Assembly: GCF_036010325.1 (NCBI RefSeq) | Contig: NZ_CP108549.1 | Location: forward strand, 992,001 to 1,056,000 | Direction: 5' to 3' | Source: Streptomyces sp. NBC_01210 | GTDB lineage: Bacteria > Actinomycetota > Actinomycetes > Streptomycetales > Streptomycetaceae | DNA length: 64,000 bases | Notes under the pieces: model-generated | What the model was told of the DNA's origin: nothing | What the model saw: the letters and a program-made list of their open reading frames with translations, nothing else | The model's database searches: none | Part shown: positions 1-9,000 of the stretch, one piece after another | Position numbering within the stretch: position 1 is the first letter of the stretch | Layout of the letters: the number at the start of each line of letters is the position of its first letter | Position numbers and translations under genes: made by a program

Positions 1-538
1 CGACGAGCCGCAGCACCTGCGTCTCCCGCGGCGTCAGCGACTTGAGCTTGGATGTGGGCGGGGCCGCGGCCTTGGCCGGCATCAGGGCGAACTCACTGAT
101 GAGACGGCGGGTTACCCCGGGGGCGAGAAGGGCGTCACCCGCGGCGACGACCCTCACGGCGTCGAAGAGCCGTTCCGCGTTGACGTCCTTGAGGAGAAAG
201 CCGCTGGCGCCGGCCCGCAGCGCATCGTAGACGTACTCGTCCAGGTCGAAGGTCGTCAGAATGAGGATGCGCGGCGCGTCCGATCCGGGAGAGCCGGAAG
301 AGCCCGCGGCGACGAGCTGTCTCGTGGCCTCGATGCCGTCCATACCTGGCATGCGGATGTCCATGAGGATGACGTGCGGAGTGAGTTCGCGGCAGATCCG
401 TATCGCCTCGGCTCCGTCCGAGGCGGTCTGGACGACCGTGAAGTCCGGCTGAGTGTCGAGCAGCGCGGCGAAGCCGGTGCGAACGACCAGGTGGTCATCG
501 GCAACGACGATCCGGACCGTTTCGGACGCGATGCTCAT
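1..538 (-). CDS. Response regulator, NarL/LuxR family (partial, cut by window edge)
   Basis: Cytoplasmic DNA-binding response regulator, expected to be phosphorylated by the kinase encoded just upstream. The receiver domain shows the acidic pair D14-D15, the phospho-acceptor D60 in HVILMDIRMPG, the switch Thr in ILTTFDLDEY and the conserved Lys in GFLLKDV. After a linker the LuxR-type helix-turn-helix begins with LTPRETQVLRLV and runs off the left edge, so the recognition helix is not seen. The ATG (538-536) overlaps the TGA of the kinase gene as ATGA, which indicates translational coupling in one operon. Target genes cannot be told from the sequence. Confidence 0.9.
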   Translation of the reverse strand, partial: MSIASETVRIVVADDHLVVRTGFAALLDTQPDFTVVQTASDGAEAIRICRELTPHVILMDIRMPGMDGIEATRQLVAAGSSGSPGSDAPRILILTTFDLDEYVYDALRAGASGFLLKDVNAERLFDAVRVVAAGDALLAPGVTRRLISEFALMPAKAAAPPTSKLKSLTPRETQVLRLV

Positions 539-1806
539 AGAGACTCTTCTGTCTTGGCGGGAAAGCTGGCCTCGATCACAAAACCACTGCCGACCGCCGA
601 TCCGGTACGGAATTCACCGCCTACGGCGGCGGCGCGTTCACGCATCCCCCGCAGCCCATGACCGCCGGCCGGCGCCGCGGGCGACAGGCCGGGCCCGTTG
701 TCCCGGATGCACAACCGCAGGGCGTCGTACGTGTAGTTCAGCTCTACGTCGATGGCGGCTCCGCTCGCGTGCCGACGGGCGTTGGTGAGGGATTCCTGGA
801 CGATGCGGTAGGCGGCGAGTTCGACACCGGGATCGAGTTCTCTCGGGAAGCCGCGGACGATGAGGCGGGCGGCCGAGCCTGAGGCGTCGCGGGCCTCGTC
901 GAGCAGGTCGTTGAGCTGTCGCAGGCCCGGCTGCGGCCGCCGGTCGGCGGTGCCGGCGCCCGTGCCGGACTGGGTGTCCTCACGCAGCACACCGAGCAGG
1001 CGGCGCATCTCGGTCAGTGCGGCCCGGGCGGTGTCGCCGATGGCCAGCAGCCGCTTGGCCCCTTCGGGGGGCATGCCGGCGGTGGCCAGCCGGGCCGTCT
1101 CGGCCTGCACAGCGACCATGGAGATGTGATGGGCGACGACATCGTGCAACTCATGGGCGATGCGGGCGCGTTCCTCGCGTGCGGTGTTCTCCATCAGGGT
1201 GCCGGCCATGACCTGCCGGGTGGCGGAGTTCTCCAGGGCCTGTTTGCGCGCCCGTTGCGTGAGCCCGGCCAGGACCGCTACCGGGGCCAGCGAAGCCAGC
1301 AACACCGTGCGCACCCGGAACTCGGAATCTGCCGGGCCCGCCAGCGCGAACACCAGGAACGGCAAACCGAGAACCACGGCCAGGAGTTGGGAGCCGTAGC
1401 GGCCGAGCCGGTACCCGGCGATCAGCTGTGCGGCGAAGCCCGCCCACGTCACCGTCTGGAAGAGGGTGAGCGACCATACGCTCGCCACCGAGACGGTGAT
1501 CCCCGCCGCCACCGGGCGCAAGAGAGACAACGGCAGCGCGGTCAGCAGACACAACAGGCCGACGAGTAAGACGAATTGCACTCCAACGACACTGCCGCTG
1601 CCGCTTCCGCTGCCGGCCATGGAGGCTTCCGCCGCCATGCGCGGGATCGACCCGTGGTCACGGACGAACTCCGTGACCGACTCCGCCACCGCGAGCAGCC
1701 CGAGCAACGTACCGGCCACGACAGTCACACGCGGGCGTCCCGCGATCCGCCGTCCCTCTTTGGCCCATTCGTCACACCAGGCAGCCACACGGTCCACGAA
1801 GGTCAT
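535..1806 (-). CDS. Sensor histidine kinase (HisKA_3 type)
   Basis: Membrane sensor kinase of 423 residues that autophosphorylates on His and passes the phosphate to the adjoining NarL-type regulator. The N-terminal half has about four to five hydrophobic segments; then comes a dimerisation/phospho-acceptor helix IAHELHDVVAHHISM with the conserved His, and a HATPase domain with RIVQESLTNARRHA (N box) and DNGPGL plus GHGLRGMRERA (G boxes). I chose the ATG at 1806 because family-like sequence begins there (MTFVDRVAAW); the reading frame stays open further upstream only because it runs through a decayed FUSC gene. A Gly-Ser run (residues about 65-72) sits in an extracytoplasmic loop. The stop overlaps the regulator start. 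Confidence 0.88.
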   Translation of the reverse strand: MTFVDRVAAWCDEWAKEGRRIAGRPRVTVVAGTLLGLLAVAESVTEFVRDHGSIPRMAAEASMAGSGSGSGSVVGVQFVLLVGLLCLLTALPLSLLRPVAAGITVSVASVWSLTLFQTVTWAGFAAQLIAGYRLGRYGSQLLAVVLGLPFLVFALAGPADSEFRVRTVLLASLAPVAVLAGLTQRARKQALENSATRQVMAGTLMENTAREERARIAHELHDVVAHHISMVAVQAETARLATAGMPPEGAKRLLAIGDTARAALTEMRRLLGVLREDTQSGTGAGTADRRPQPGLRQLNDLLDEARDASGSAARLIVRGFPRELDPGVELAAYRIVQESLTNARRHASGAAIDVELNYTYDALRLCIRDNGPGLSPAAPAGGHGLRGMRERAAAVGGEFRTGSAVGSGFVIEASFPAKTEESL

Positions 1807-1989
1807 TGTGGCAGCCTGTCCCGCACGCGGTCGTCCCTCCAGCCGGCAATGACGCCATCCCCCACGGGAGGGACACCGCCGCCCCTCCCGTGGGGGATTC
1901 AGGGTCTCTCGGCTCAGCAGGACCGCAAGGAATGGCCGATGCTGAGCCTTCGTCCTTCGGCGGCGGGGCCGGGCCCGTGTCGCGTTCCC

Positions 1990-2310
1990 GCCGGGATTCC
2001 TCTTCTTCCTCTTCCTCGCCGCCCATCCCGAGCAGAAAGACGACAACGCCGCCGTGAAGACCTGCGGGGCCGCGTAACCGGTGCGCATCAGCAGGTACGT
2101 CAGCGCGGCCGAGACCACGGACAGCCCGCCGGACAGGTACGCGTCCGGGTGGGCCGGCTGCACCACTGCGGTGGCCAGTGCGACGCCCACCAGGGTGCCG
2201 GCGAAGCGGGCCACGGCACGGGCGTGGGTCTGGTGGAAGTCCGGCCGCATCACCATGACGGAGGTGATCGGCACGCAGTAGCCGTGGCCCGGAGGGAGCC
2301 TCATGCCGAG
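1990..2310 (-). pseudogene. Remnant of a FUSC-family (aromatic acid exporter-like) membrane protein
   Basis: The minus strand encodes a stretch typical of the FUSC_2 membrane domain: LPPGHGYCVPITSVMVMRPD, then ARAVARFAGTLVGVALATA and AALTYLLMRTGYAAPQVF. At about 2045 the frame breaks: the expected continuation VVVFLLGMGG appears in another frame and is followed by low-complexity acidic sequence. No start, N-terminal half or C-terminal cytoplasmic domain can be found nearby, so this is a non-functional fragment. It is fused in frame to nothing functional; the kinase start lies about 180 bases downstream. Confidence 0.7.
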
Positions 2311-2393
2311 CAGGTTGCCGAGGGTGACCGGTCTCACCGGAAGACCTGGGGCGGGGAACACGTGGGCCAACCTCTACAGCCTGTCCGTGCTCT

Positions 2394-2760
2394 CATCTCG
2401 ACGACCAGCTCCAGCACCTGCGCGGACAGGAAGGGCCGGTCCCGGTGCCGGGCCGGGAATGGGGCTGGGCCTTCGCGCTGCACGGCAGAGGCGGCGGCAT
2501 CGGCTACCTGGTGGTCAGCGCGCCGTCGCGGCCGACCAGCGACGACTTCTTCTTGATTCATGTCCTCGCCCAGAGACCGCGGCGGCCCTGGCGAACGGCC
2601 CGGCGGAGGGAACGCAACCAGGCCGGGGAGCTGCGGCAGCTCAACGAGGACCGTGCGGCCGTGAACGTCCGGCTGACCGCATCAGTCTCCGCGCTGGGGC
2701 ACCAGCGCTCCGTCCACGAGGTCCTCGCCCAAGCGTGCGCGCGCTTGCCGGGCCGACCGC
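2394..2760 (+). pseudogene. Remnant of a GAF/PucR (CdaR-type) transcriptional regulator
   Basis: The plus strand reads HLDDQLQHLRGQEGPV, then PGREWGWAFALHGRGG and GYLVVSAP, the pattern of the N-terminal GAF-like part of actinobacterial PucR/CdaR regulators. After FLIHVLAQ the frame shifts: ETAAALANGPAEG, the normal continuation, is read in a second frame, and ELRQLNEDRAAVNVRL with QRSVHEVLAQ returns to the first. The C-terminal helix-turn-helix is missing. At least two frameshifts and a truncation mark it as a pseudogene. An intact gene of the same general family lies at 59103-61010. Confidence 0.65.
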
Positions 2761-3161
2761 TGTCGGCCATGACCTGCACGGACCGCACTGTCTGACCGCT
2801 GTGCGATGGGTGGGCAGGGCGGCCGACGACGCATTCATCAAGGCGACCGTGCGGCCGCAAGTCTGCGGATGCGGTCATTGCTGCCCAGACGGCCGGGAAT
2901 GACCGTCCTTGTTCCTCAAGGGTGGCCGCGGGGTTCCTCAAGGGCGGCTGTTGGTTCATTAACCATTGCACCGCTGGGGCTTTCTATCTTGATATGCAAT
3001 TTCCTATTGATCTGGTTAGCGGTGCGGAATGCCTTCTCGGTGTCAGAGGAACTTCGTTTGGTGGCTGTTGCACGCCCCAAGCGCGGCTCACTTCAGGCGC
3101 ACGCCACTCGCATGCAGTAAGACCCGTGAGCACCGACGGCTGGGCGACCGCGGCCCACCAC
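2761..3161. other. Non-coding stretch with a locally AT-rich segment
   Basis: No gene is supported here. Bases about 2945-3010 are clearly richer in A and T than the surroundings (TTCATTAACCATTGC, TTGATATGCAATTTCC), which may mark promoter DNA for the biosynthetic cluster that begins at 3422, but I cannot place a convincing -35/-10 pair. Confidence 0.4.
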
Positions 3162-3316
3162 AACGGCGCGATCGGGGCTTCCTCCAAGCATCCGGCGCCT
3201 AGGACCTGTAGCGTCGTCGAGTGCCGCTGCCGCGCCGACGCGATCGAGTTCGAGTGGCAACCCGACGGTGAACGGCGGAGACTGAGGGCACGGTTTTGTA
3301 ACCGGACAAGAGGTCA
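3162..3316 (+). pseudogene. Decayed fragment of a second TauD/SyrP-like oxygenase gene
   Basis: The translation NGAIGAS...CRADAIEFEWQPDGERRR matches an internal piece of the intact oxygenase encoded at 9331-10335 (NDEIGAS...CRANAIEFAWQPDGGLRT), and the DNA is visibly alike over about 120 bases, with small indels and frame changes. The N-terminal iron-binding motif and the C-terminal half are absent. It therefore looks like the residue of a duplicated or replaced oxygenase gene at the upstream edge of the cluster. Confidence 0.65.
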
Positions 3317-3421
3317 CGACCTCGTGGCTTCCGGATTACTCGCTCCGGCCATCGGCAAGCGCGAGGACAGGGTGCCGACCGTAATGACCGATGGTGGTCG
3401 AAAACGCCTCAAGGAGCTCGC

Positions 3422-6010
3422 ATGGAGGAGAAATCCGTCGAAGTCCTGACGCCCGGGCCGGATGAATCTGCAATCCCCAAGCGCAGGTACACCGGCCCGA
3501 AGACCGGCATCGAAAGAGACCTCGCCGAGGTGCTGGCTGACGTCGTGTGCGTCGAGCAGGTGTCGGTCGACAGCCACTTCTTCGATGACCTCGGTGCCAA
3601 CTCGCTGGTCATGGCCCATTTCTGCGCCCGGGTCAGGAAGCGGACGGACCTGCCGTCAGCCTCGATGAAGGATATCTACCGGTACCCAACGATCCGTGGT
3701 CTGGCGACGGCGCTCGCGGAAGCCTCGCCCACCCCTGTCGAGTCGTCGGTCCCGGCATCGACCGAGGTGGCGACACCTGCGGGCACGCTGCAGTACGTCC
3801 TCTGCGGAATGCTGCAGTTCCTCATTTTCCTCGGGTACTGCTTCCTCGCGGGACTTGTCACCGCCCGAGGCTACGAGTGGGTCTCGGCCGGCTCCGGTTT
3901 GCGCGGCATCTACGTGCGGTCGGTCCTCTTCGGCGGCTCCGCCTTCATCGGCCTGTGCACATTGCCGATCGTGGCCAAATGGATCCTCATCGGTCGATGG
4001 AAGCCCCGCGAGTTCCCGGTGTGGGGCCTGACCTATCTGCGCTTCTGGACCGTCAAGGCGCTGGTCCACGCCAACCCGATGATTTTCTTCATCGGCAATC
4101 CGCTGTACGTGCTGTACCTGCGTGCCCTCGGCGCGCGGATCGGAAAGGGCGTCACGATCCTCTCCCACACCGTTCCGGTCTGTACCGACCTCCTCACGAT
4201 CGGCGCCGGCACGGTAATCCGCAAAGACTCGTTTTTCCTCTGCTACCGGGCGCACGCCGGCCGTATCCAGACCGGCCGGGTCACCCTCGGCCGGGACGTT
4301 TTCATCGGCGAGAAGACCGTGCTCGACATCGACACGTCGATGGGCGACGGGGCGCAGCTCGGCCACACGTCCGCGCTGCAAAGCGGCCAGGTGGTCCCGG
4401 GTGGCCAGCGGTGGCACGGATCCCCGGCACAGCGCACGGAGCTTGACTACGTGAGAATCGCGCCGGCGGATTGCAGCACATTGCGCCGGGCCGGCTTCGG
4501 CCTCCTCAGCGTGCTCCAGCTGTTCTTCCTGTACGTGCCGCTGACCGTCGGGGGCGCGTACATGCTGGTGACCGAGGTTCCGGCGGTGGGCAACCTGCTG
4601 GGCCCGGGCACGGTGGGGTTCACATCGCCGAGGCTCTACATCGACGCGCTGGCCCTTTCCCTCGTGCTGTTCCTCGGCTTCGTCTTCGTGGGCCTCGCCA
4701 TGATGTTCACCGTTCCGCGCCTGCTGAACCTGGTGATCGAGCCGGACAAGGTCTATCCGCTGTATGGCCTCCATTACTCGGCCCACCGGGCGATCACGCG
4801 CATGACCAACGTAAAGTTCTTCAAATGGCTCTTCGGCGACAGCTCCTACATCGTCCACTATTTGCGCGGCCTCGGATACGACTTGTCCCATGTCGAGCAG
4901 ACCGGGTCGAACTTCGGCACGGAAGTGCAGCATGAGACGCCGTATCTGAGCTCTGTCGGCAGCGGAACGATGATCGCCGACGGGCTCTCCATCGTCAATG
5001 CCGACTTCTCGAGCACGTCCTTCCTCGTATCCCGAGCGTCGATCGGGCCACACAACTTCCTTGGGAACAACATTGCCTTTCCCTCGGGGGCCAGGACGGG
5101 CGAGAACTGTCTCCTCGCGACGAAGGTGATGATTCCGCTCGACGGTGAGGTCCGCGAGGGGGTGGGCCTGCTCGGATCGCCGTGCTTCGAGATTCCCCGG
5201 TCGGTGGAACGCGACAGCCGGTTCGACCATCTAAGGACCGGGGACGAGAAACGCCGCAATCTCGCCGCAAAGAACCGCTACAACATCCGCACGATGGGAT
5301 TCTTCCTGTTCGTGCGGTGGCTGCACTTCTTCGTTCTCACGGTGTTCGGCCTCGCGACCGTCGATCTGTACGGTGTTTTCGGGCAGGTGATTATCGCCGC
5401 GTCCCTGGCGCTCACCCTTGGGTTCACCGCTGTCTACTTCGTACTGGTGGAGCGTGGCATCGCGGCATTCCGCGCGCTGCGGCCGCAGTTGTGCTCCATC
5501 TACGAACCGTATTTCTGGTGGCACGAGCGTCTTTGGAAGGTGCCTGACGAATACCTCAACGTCTTCAACGGCACCCCTTTCAAGAACGTGATCTGGCGAA
5601 TGCTGGGTGTTCGGATCGGCAGCAGGGTCTTCGATGACGGCTGCTATCTGACGGAGCGGACGCTCACCACCATCGGGAACGACTGCACGCTCAACGCGGG
5701 GAGCAAAATCCAGTGCCATTCGCAGGAGGACGGCACCTTCAAGTCCGACCGCAGCACGATCGGTGTCGGCTGCACCCTCGGTGTCGGCGCCCACGTCCAC
5801 TACGGCGTGACCATGGGCGACGCCGCAGTGCTCGCCCCCGACTCCTTTCTCATGAAAGGCGAGGAAATGCCCCAGCACGCGCGGTGGGGGGGAAACCCAG
5901 CCACGGAGATGCGAGACCACTATCAGCCTGAGGCACTCGTGCGGCAGGGGCAGCAGGACCATCTCCGTCAGCGCGCTCAACTGGCTGAACAACTTGGCCA
6001 CGGTGAGTGA
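3422..6010 (+). CDS. Carrier protein fused to Pls-type membrane terminal domain (no adenylation domain)
   Basis: An 862-residue membrane protein. Residues about 28-105 form a peptidyl carrier domain with the phosphopantetheine site DDLGANSL (Ser61). After a short linker come hydrophobic segments (from about residue 120) alternating with three soluble domains rich in left-handed hexapeptide repeats (for example IGAGTVI, IGVGCTLGVGAHV). This is the NRPS terminal domain known from epsilon-poly-L-lysine synthetase Pls and poly-diaminopropionate synthetase, which catalyse repeated amide formation at the membrane. Those synthetases are about 1,300 residues and start with an adenylation domain; here it is missing, and the next gene may supply the activated amino acid in trans. 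The ATG has a good AAGGAG six bases upstream. First gene of the operon; 12 bases to the NRPS gene. Confidence 0.82.
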   Translation: MEEKSVEVLTPGPDESAIPKRRYTGPKTGIERDLAEVLADVVCVEQVSVDSHFFDDLGANSLVMAHFCARVRKRTDLPSASMKDIYRYPTIRGLATALAEASPTPVESSVPASTEVATPAGTLQYVLCGMLQFLIFLGYCFLAGLVTARGYEWVSAGSGLRGIYVRSVLFGGSAFIGLCTLPIVAKWILIGRWKPREFPVWGLTYLRFWTVKALVHANPMIFFIGNPLYVLYLRALGARIGKGVTILSHTVPVCTDLLTIGAGTVIRKDSFFLCYRAHAGRIQTGRVTLGRDVFIGEKTVLDIDTSMGDGAQLGHTSALQSGQVVPGGQRWHGSPAQRTELDYVRIAPADCSTLRRAGFGLLSVLQLFFLYVPLTVGGAYMLVTEVPAVGNLLGPGTVGFTSPRLYIDALALSLVLFLGFVFVGLAMMFTVPRLLNLVIEPDKVYPLYGLHYSAHRAITRMTNVKFFKWLFGDSSYIVHYLRGLGYDLSHVEQTGSNFGTEVQHETPYLSSVGSGTMIADGLSIVNADFSSTSFLVSRASIGPHNFLGNNIAFPSGARTGENCLLATKVMIPLDGEVREGVGLLGSPCFEIPRSVERDSRFDHLRTGDEKRRNLAAKNRYNIRTMGFFLFVRWLHFFVLTVFGLATVDLYGVFGQVIIAASLALTLGFTAVYFVLVERGIAAFRALRPQLCSIYEPYFWWHERLWKVPDEYLNVFNGTPFKNVIWRMLGVRIGSRVFDDGCYLTERTLTTIGNDCTLNAGSKIQCHSQEDGTFKSDRSTIGVGCTLGVGAHVHYGVTMGDAAVLAPDSFLMKGEEMPQHARWGGNPATEMRDHYQPEALVRQGQQDHLRQRAQLAEQLGHGE

Positions 6011-6022
6011 GGCGCGAAGACG

Positions 6023-9000
6023 ATGGGAGTGCAAGTGGAAGCCGACCGGGAGTTCTGGCGCGGTGTGCTCGTCGCCGGTGGATTCACCGAGATCCCGCGG
6101 TGGACGCTCAATCCGGTGCCGGGCGTCGTCGAGTACGAGGCAGCGATCCCGGACGACGTCGTGGGAGCGTTGTGCCGGCTGGCGGAGGAGCTGGAGGTGC
6201 CGCTCGGTTCGGTGCTGCTGGCCGCGCACGCCAAGGTGCTCGCGGCGCTGTCGGGCGAGCATGAGGTCGCGACCGGCTACATCGCCGTGGAGGGCGGCCC
6301 GCCGTTGCCCTGCCGGCTGACGACCGAACCCGACTCGTGGCGGGCGCTGCTGCTGAACACCCATCAAGTCGAGTCAGAACTGCTGGCACACAAGGACTTC
6401 CCGGTCGATGACCTCAGGCGCGAACTGGGCCTGACCCAAGCGCCGTTCGAGACCGCGTTCGATCCGACCGGAGGCGGCGGCAATCTCGCCGAGGACACCG
6501 TGCTGGAGGTGGGAGTCGCACAGGACGGCGACCAACTCGTGCTGCGGCTGCGCTACCGCACCGACGTCCTGGACGCGGACTGCGCCGCCAGGATCGCCGG
6601 CTACCACCTCACCGCACTCGCCCTGATCGCCGCCGACCCCGATGCCGGGCACGGGCGGCAGAGCCTGCTGTCCGACGAGGAACTCCGCTTCCAGCTCGAG
6701 GGGCTGGCCGGACCGCGCCGGGAGTTGCCGGACCGCCGGGTGCACGAGCTGTTCGAGGAGCGGGTGCGGGCGCATCCGGACGCCGTCGCAGCCGTGCACG
6801 GCGAGAGGCAGTGGACCTACCGGGAACTCAACGCCCGGGCGAACCGGCTGGCACGCGCCCTGCATGCCCGCGGCCTTGCCCGCGAAGGCGTCGTGGCGGT
6901 GGTGACCGAGCGCAACCTCAACTGGCTGGCCGCCGTCCTCGCGGTCTTCAAGGCCGGCGGCGCATACCTTCCCGTCGAGCCGCATTTCCCGGCCGGGCGC
7001 ATCGCGACCACACTGGCCCGCGCCGAATGCGGCCTCGTGCTGACCGAACCCGGCAGCACCACCACCCTCGACCAGGCCCTGACCACGCTGCCCGCCATGC
7101 AGACGCTCTTCGTCGACACGGCCTACGAAGAAGACCATGCCGACGATGATCCCGGTATCGCCGTAGCCGCGGACCAGCTCGCCTACATCTACTTCACCTC
7201 CGGCTCCACGGGCGAGCCGAAGGGGGCGATGTGTGAGCACGCGGGCATGCTCAACCACCTCTACGCCAAGATCGACGATCTGGGGATCGGCGAGGGGCAG
7301 GTGGTGGCCCAGACCGCACCCCAGTGCTTCGACATCTCGCTGTGGCAGCTGCTCTCCGCGCTCCTGGTCGGCGGGCGGACCCTGCTGGTCGAGCAGGAAG
7401 TCATCCTGGATGCCCAACAGTTCCTCGACACGATCGTCGACGGCCGGGTCGGCGTGCTCCAAGTGGTGCCGTCCTACCTTGAAGTCGTCCTGTCCAGTCT
7501 GGAGCAACGCCCCCGCGAACTGCCGGACCTGCGGTGCGTCTCGGTGACCGGTGAGGCGCTGAAGAAGGAGCTCGCCGAGCGCTGGTTCACCGCCCAGCCC
7601 GGGATCGGGCTGGTCAACGCCTACGGGCTGACGGAGACCTCGGACGACACCAACCACGAGGTGATGGACCGGGTGCCGGACCGGATCCTGCTCGGCCGTC
7701 CGGTCAACAACGTGCACGTGTACGTCGTCGACGAACACCTCACACCCGTACCGCTCGGCGCCCCCGGCGAGATTGTCTTCTCCGGAGTCTGTGTCGGCCG
7801 CGGGTATGTCAACGACCCTGAGCGGACCCGGCTGGCCTTCATGGCGGATCCGCACCGAAAGGGCCAGCGGCTCTACCGGGGCGGTGACTTCGGCCGCTGG
7901 CACCCGTCGGGGAAGCTGGAGTTCCTCGGCCGCCGCGATGCCCAGGTCAAGATCCGCGGCTTCCGGATCGAGATCGGCGAGATCGAGAACACCCTGCTGC
8001 GCCTCCCCAGTGTCCGCGACGGCGCGGTGGTGGTCGCCGAGCGGGCCGACCAGAGCAAGTACCTGGTGGCCTTCTACTCCGCCCGGGAGCCACTCGAGGC
8101 CGACGTCCTGCTGGACCGGCTGAGTGCGTCACTGCCCGAGTACATGGTCCCGTCGGCCTTCCACTGGCGGGACAGTCTGCCGCTGACGGCCAATAGCAAG
8201 ATCGACAGGAAGACGCTGACGGCGCTCGCCGAGGAGCTCGACGTCGTCGAGGACGACTACAGCGCGCCGAGTACGCCCACAGAACAGTGGCTGGCGGCCG
8301 CATGGGCGAACGTACTCGGCATTCCGCAGGACCGGATCGGTCGGCGGGACCACTTCTTCGACCGGGGCGGCACGTCGCTGTCGGCAGTGAAGCTGGCAAT
8401 CACCCTCGACCGTGCGGTGACCCTGAAGGACGTCACCCGTCACCCGGTCCTCGCCGATCTGGCCGAACTGGTCGACGGTCGGTCCGACCGGAGCTCCGGG
8501 CTGCTGCAGTCGCTGTCGGAATCGGACCGCGCCCAGGCCGGTGCCCTGCTGTGCTTCCCCCACGCCGGCGGCAACGCGGTGAACTTCCAGCCGCTGGCCA
8601 GGGCACTGCCGGCCGGCGGTCTGGCGGTCTACGCCGTCGAGCTGCCCGGTCACGACGTGGCCGCCGAGAGTGAGCCGTTCGCGTCGATCGCAGAGGTGGT
8701 TGAACAGGTCGTCGCCGAGATCACCGGGCGTGGCCTGACCAGGGTCCTGCTGTGGGGCCACTCCTCGGGCACGGCGTTGGCCGTGGAGACGGCCAGGCAG
8801 CTGCAGGAGCGCGGGGTGGACGTCCAGCGGGTGTTCCTCGGCGCGCAACTGCTCGGTGACGCCACCGACCGGCGCGCCGCCATCACCGAGCTGACCGGGC
8901 GGAGCAACACCGAGATCGTCACCGAGCTGACCGGGCGGAGCAACGCCGAGATCGCCGCGGCGCTGAGCGCGGACAGCAGCTACACCGGGCTCGGTGAGCT

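Noticed and set aside
535..2370. A 611-codon frame suggesting a FUSC-kinase fusion protein
   Set aside because: Family-like kinase sequence starts at 1806; the part before it is FUSC-like only to about 2045 and then low-complexity, with the true continuation in another frame. It is chance read-through of a pseudogene.
3656..5230. Long minus-strand frame opposite the Pls-like gene
   Set aside because: Composition (Arg/Glu/His-rich) and lack of motifs mark it as a high-GC shadow; the plus-strand gene has clear domains throughout.
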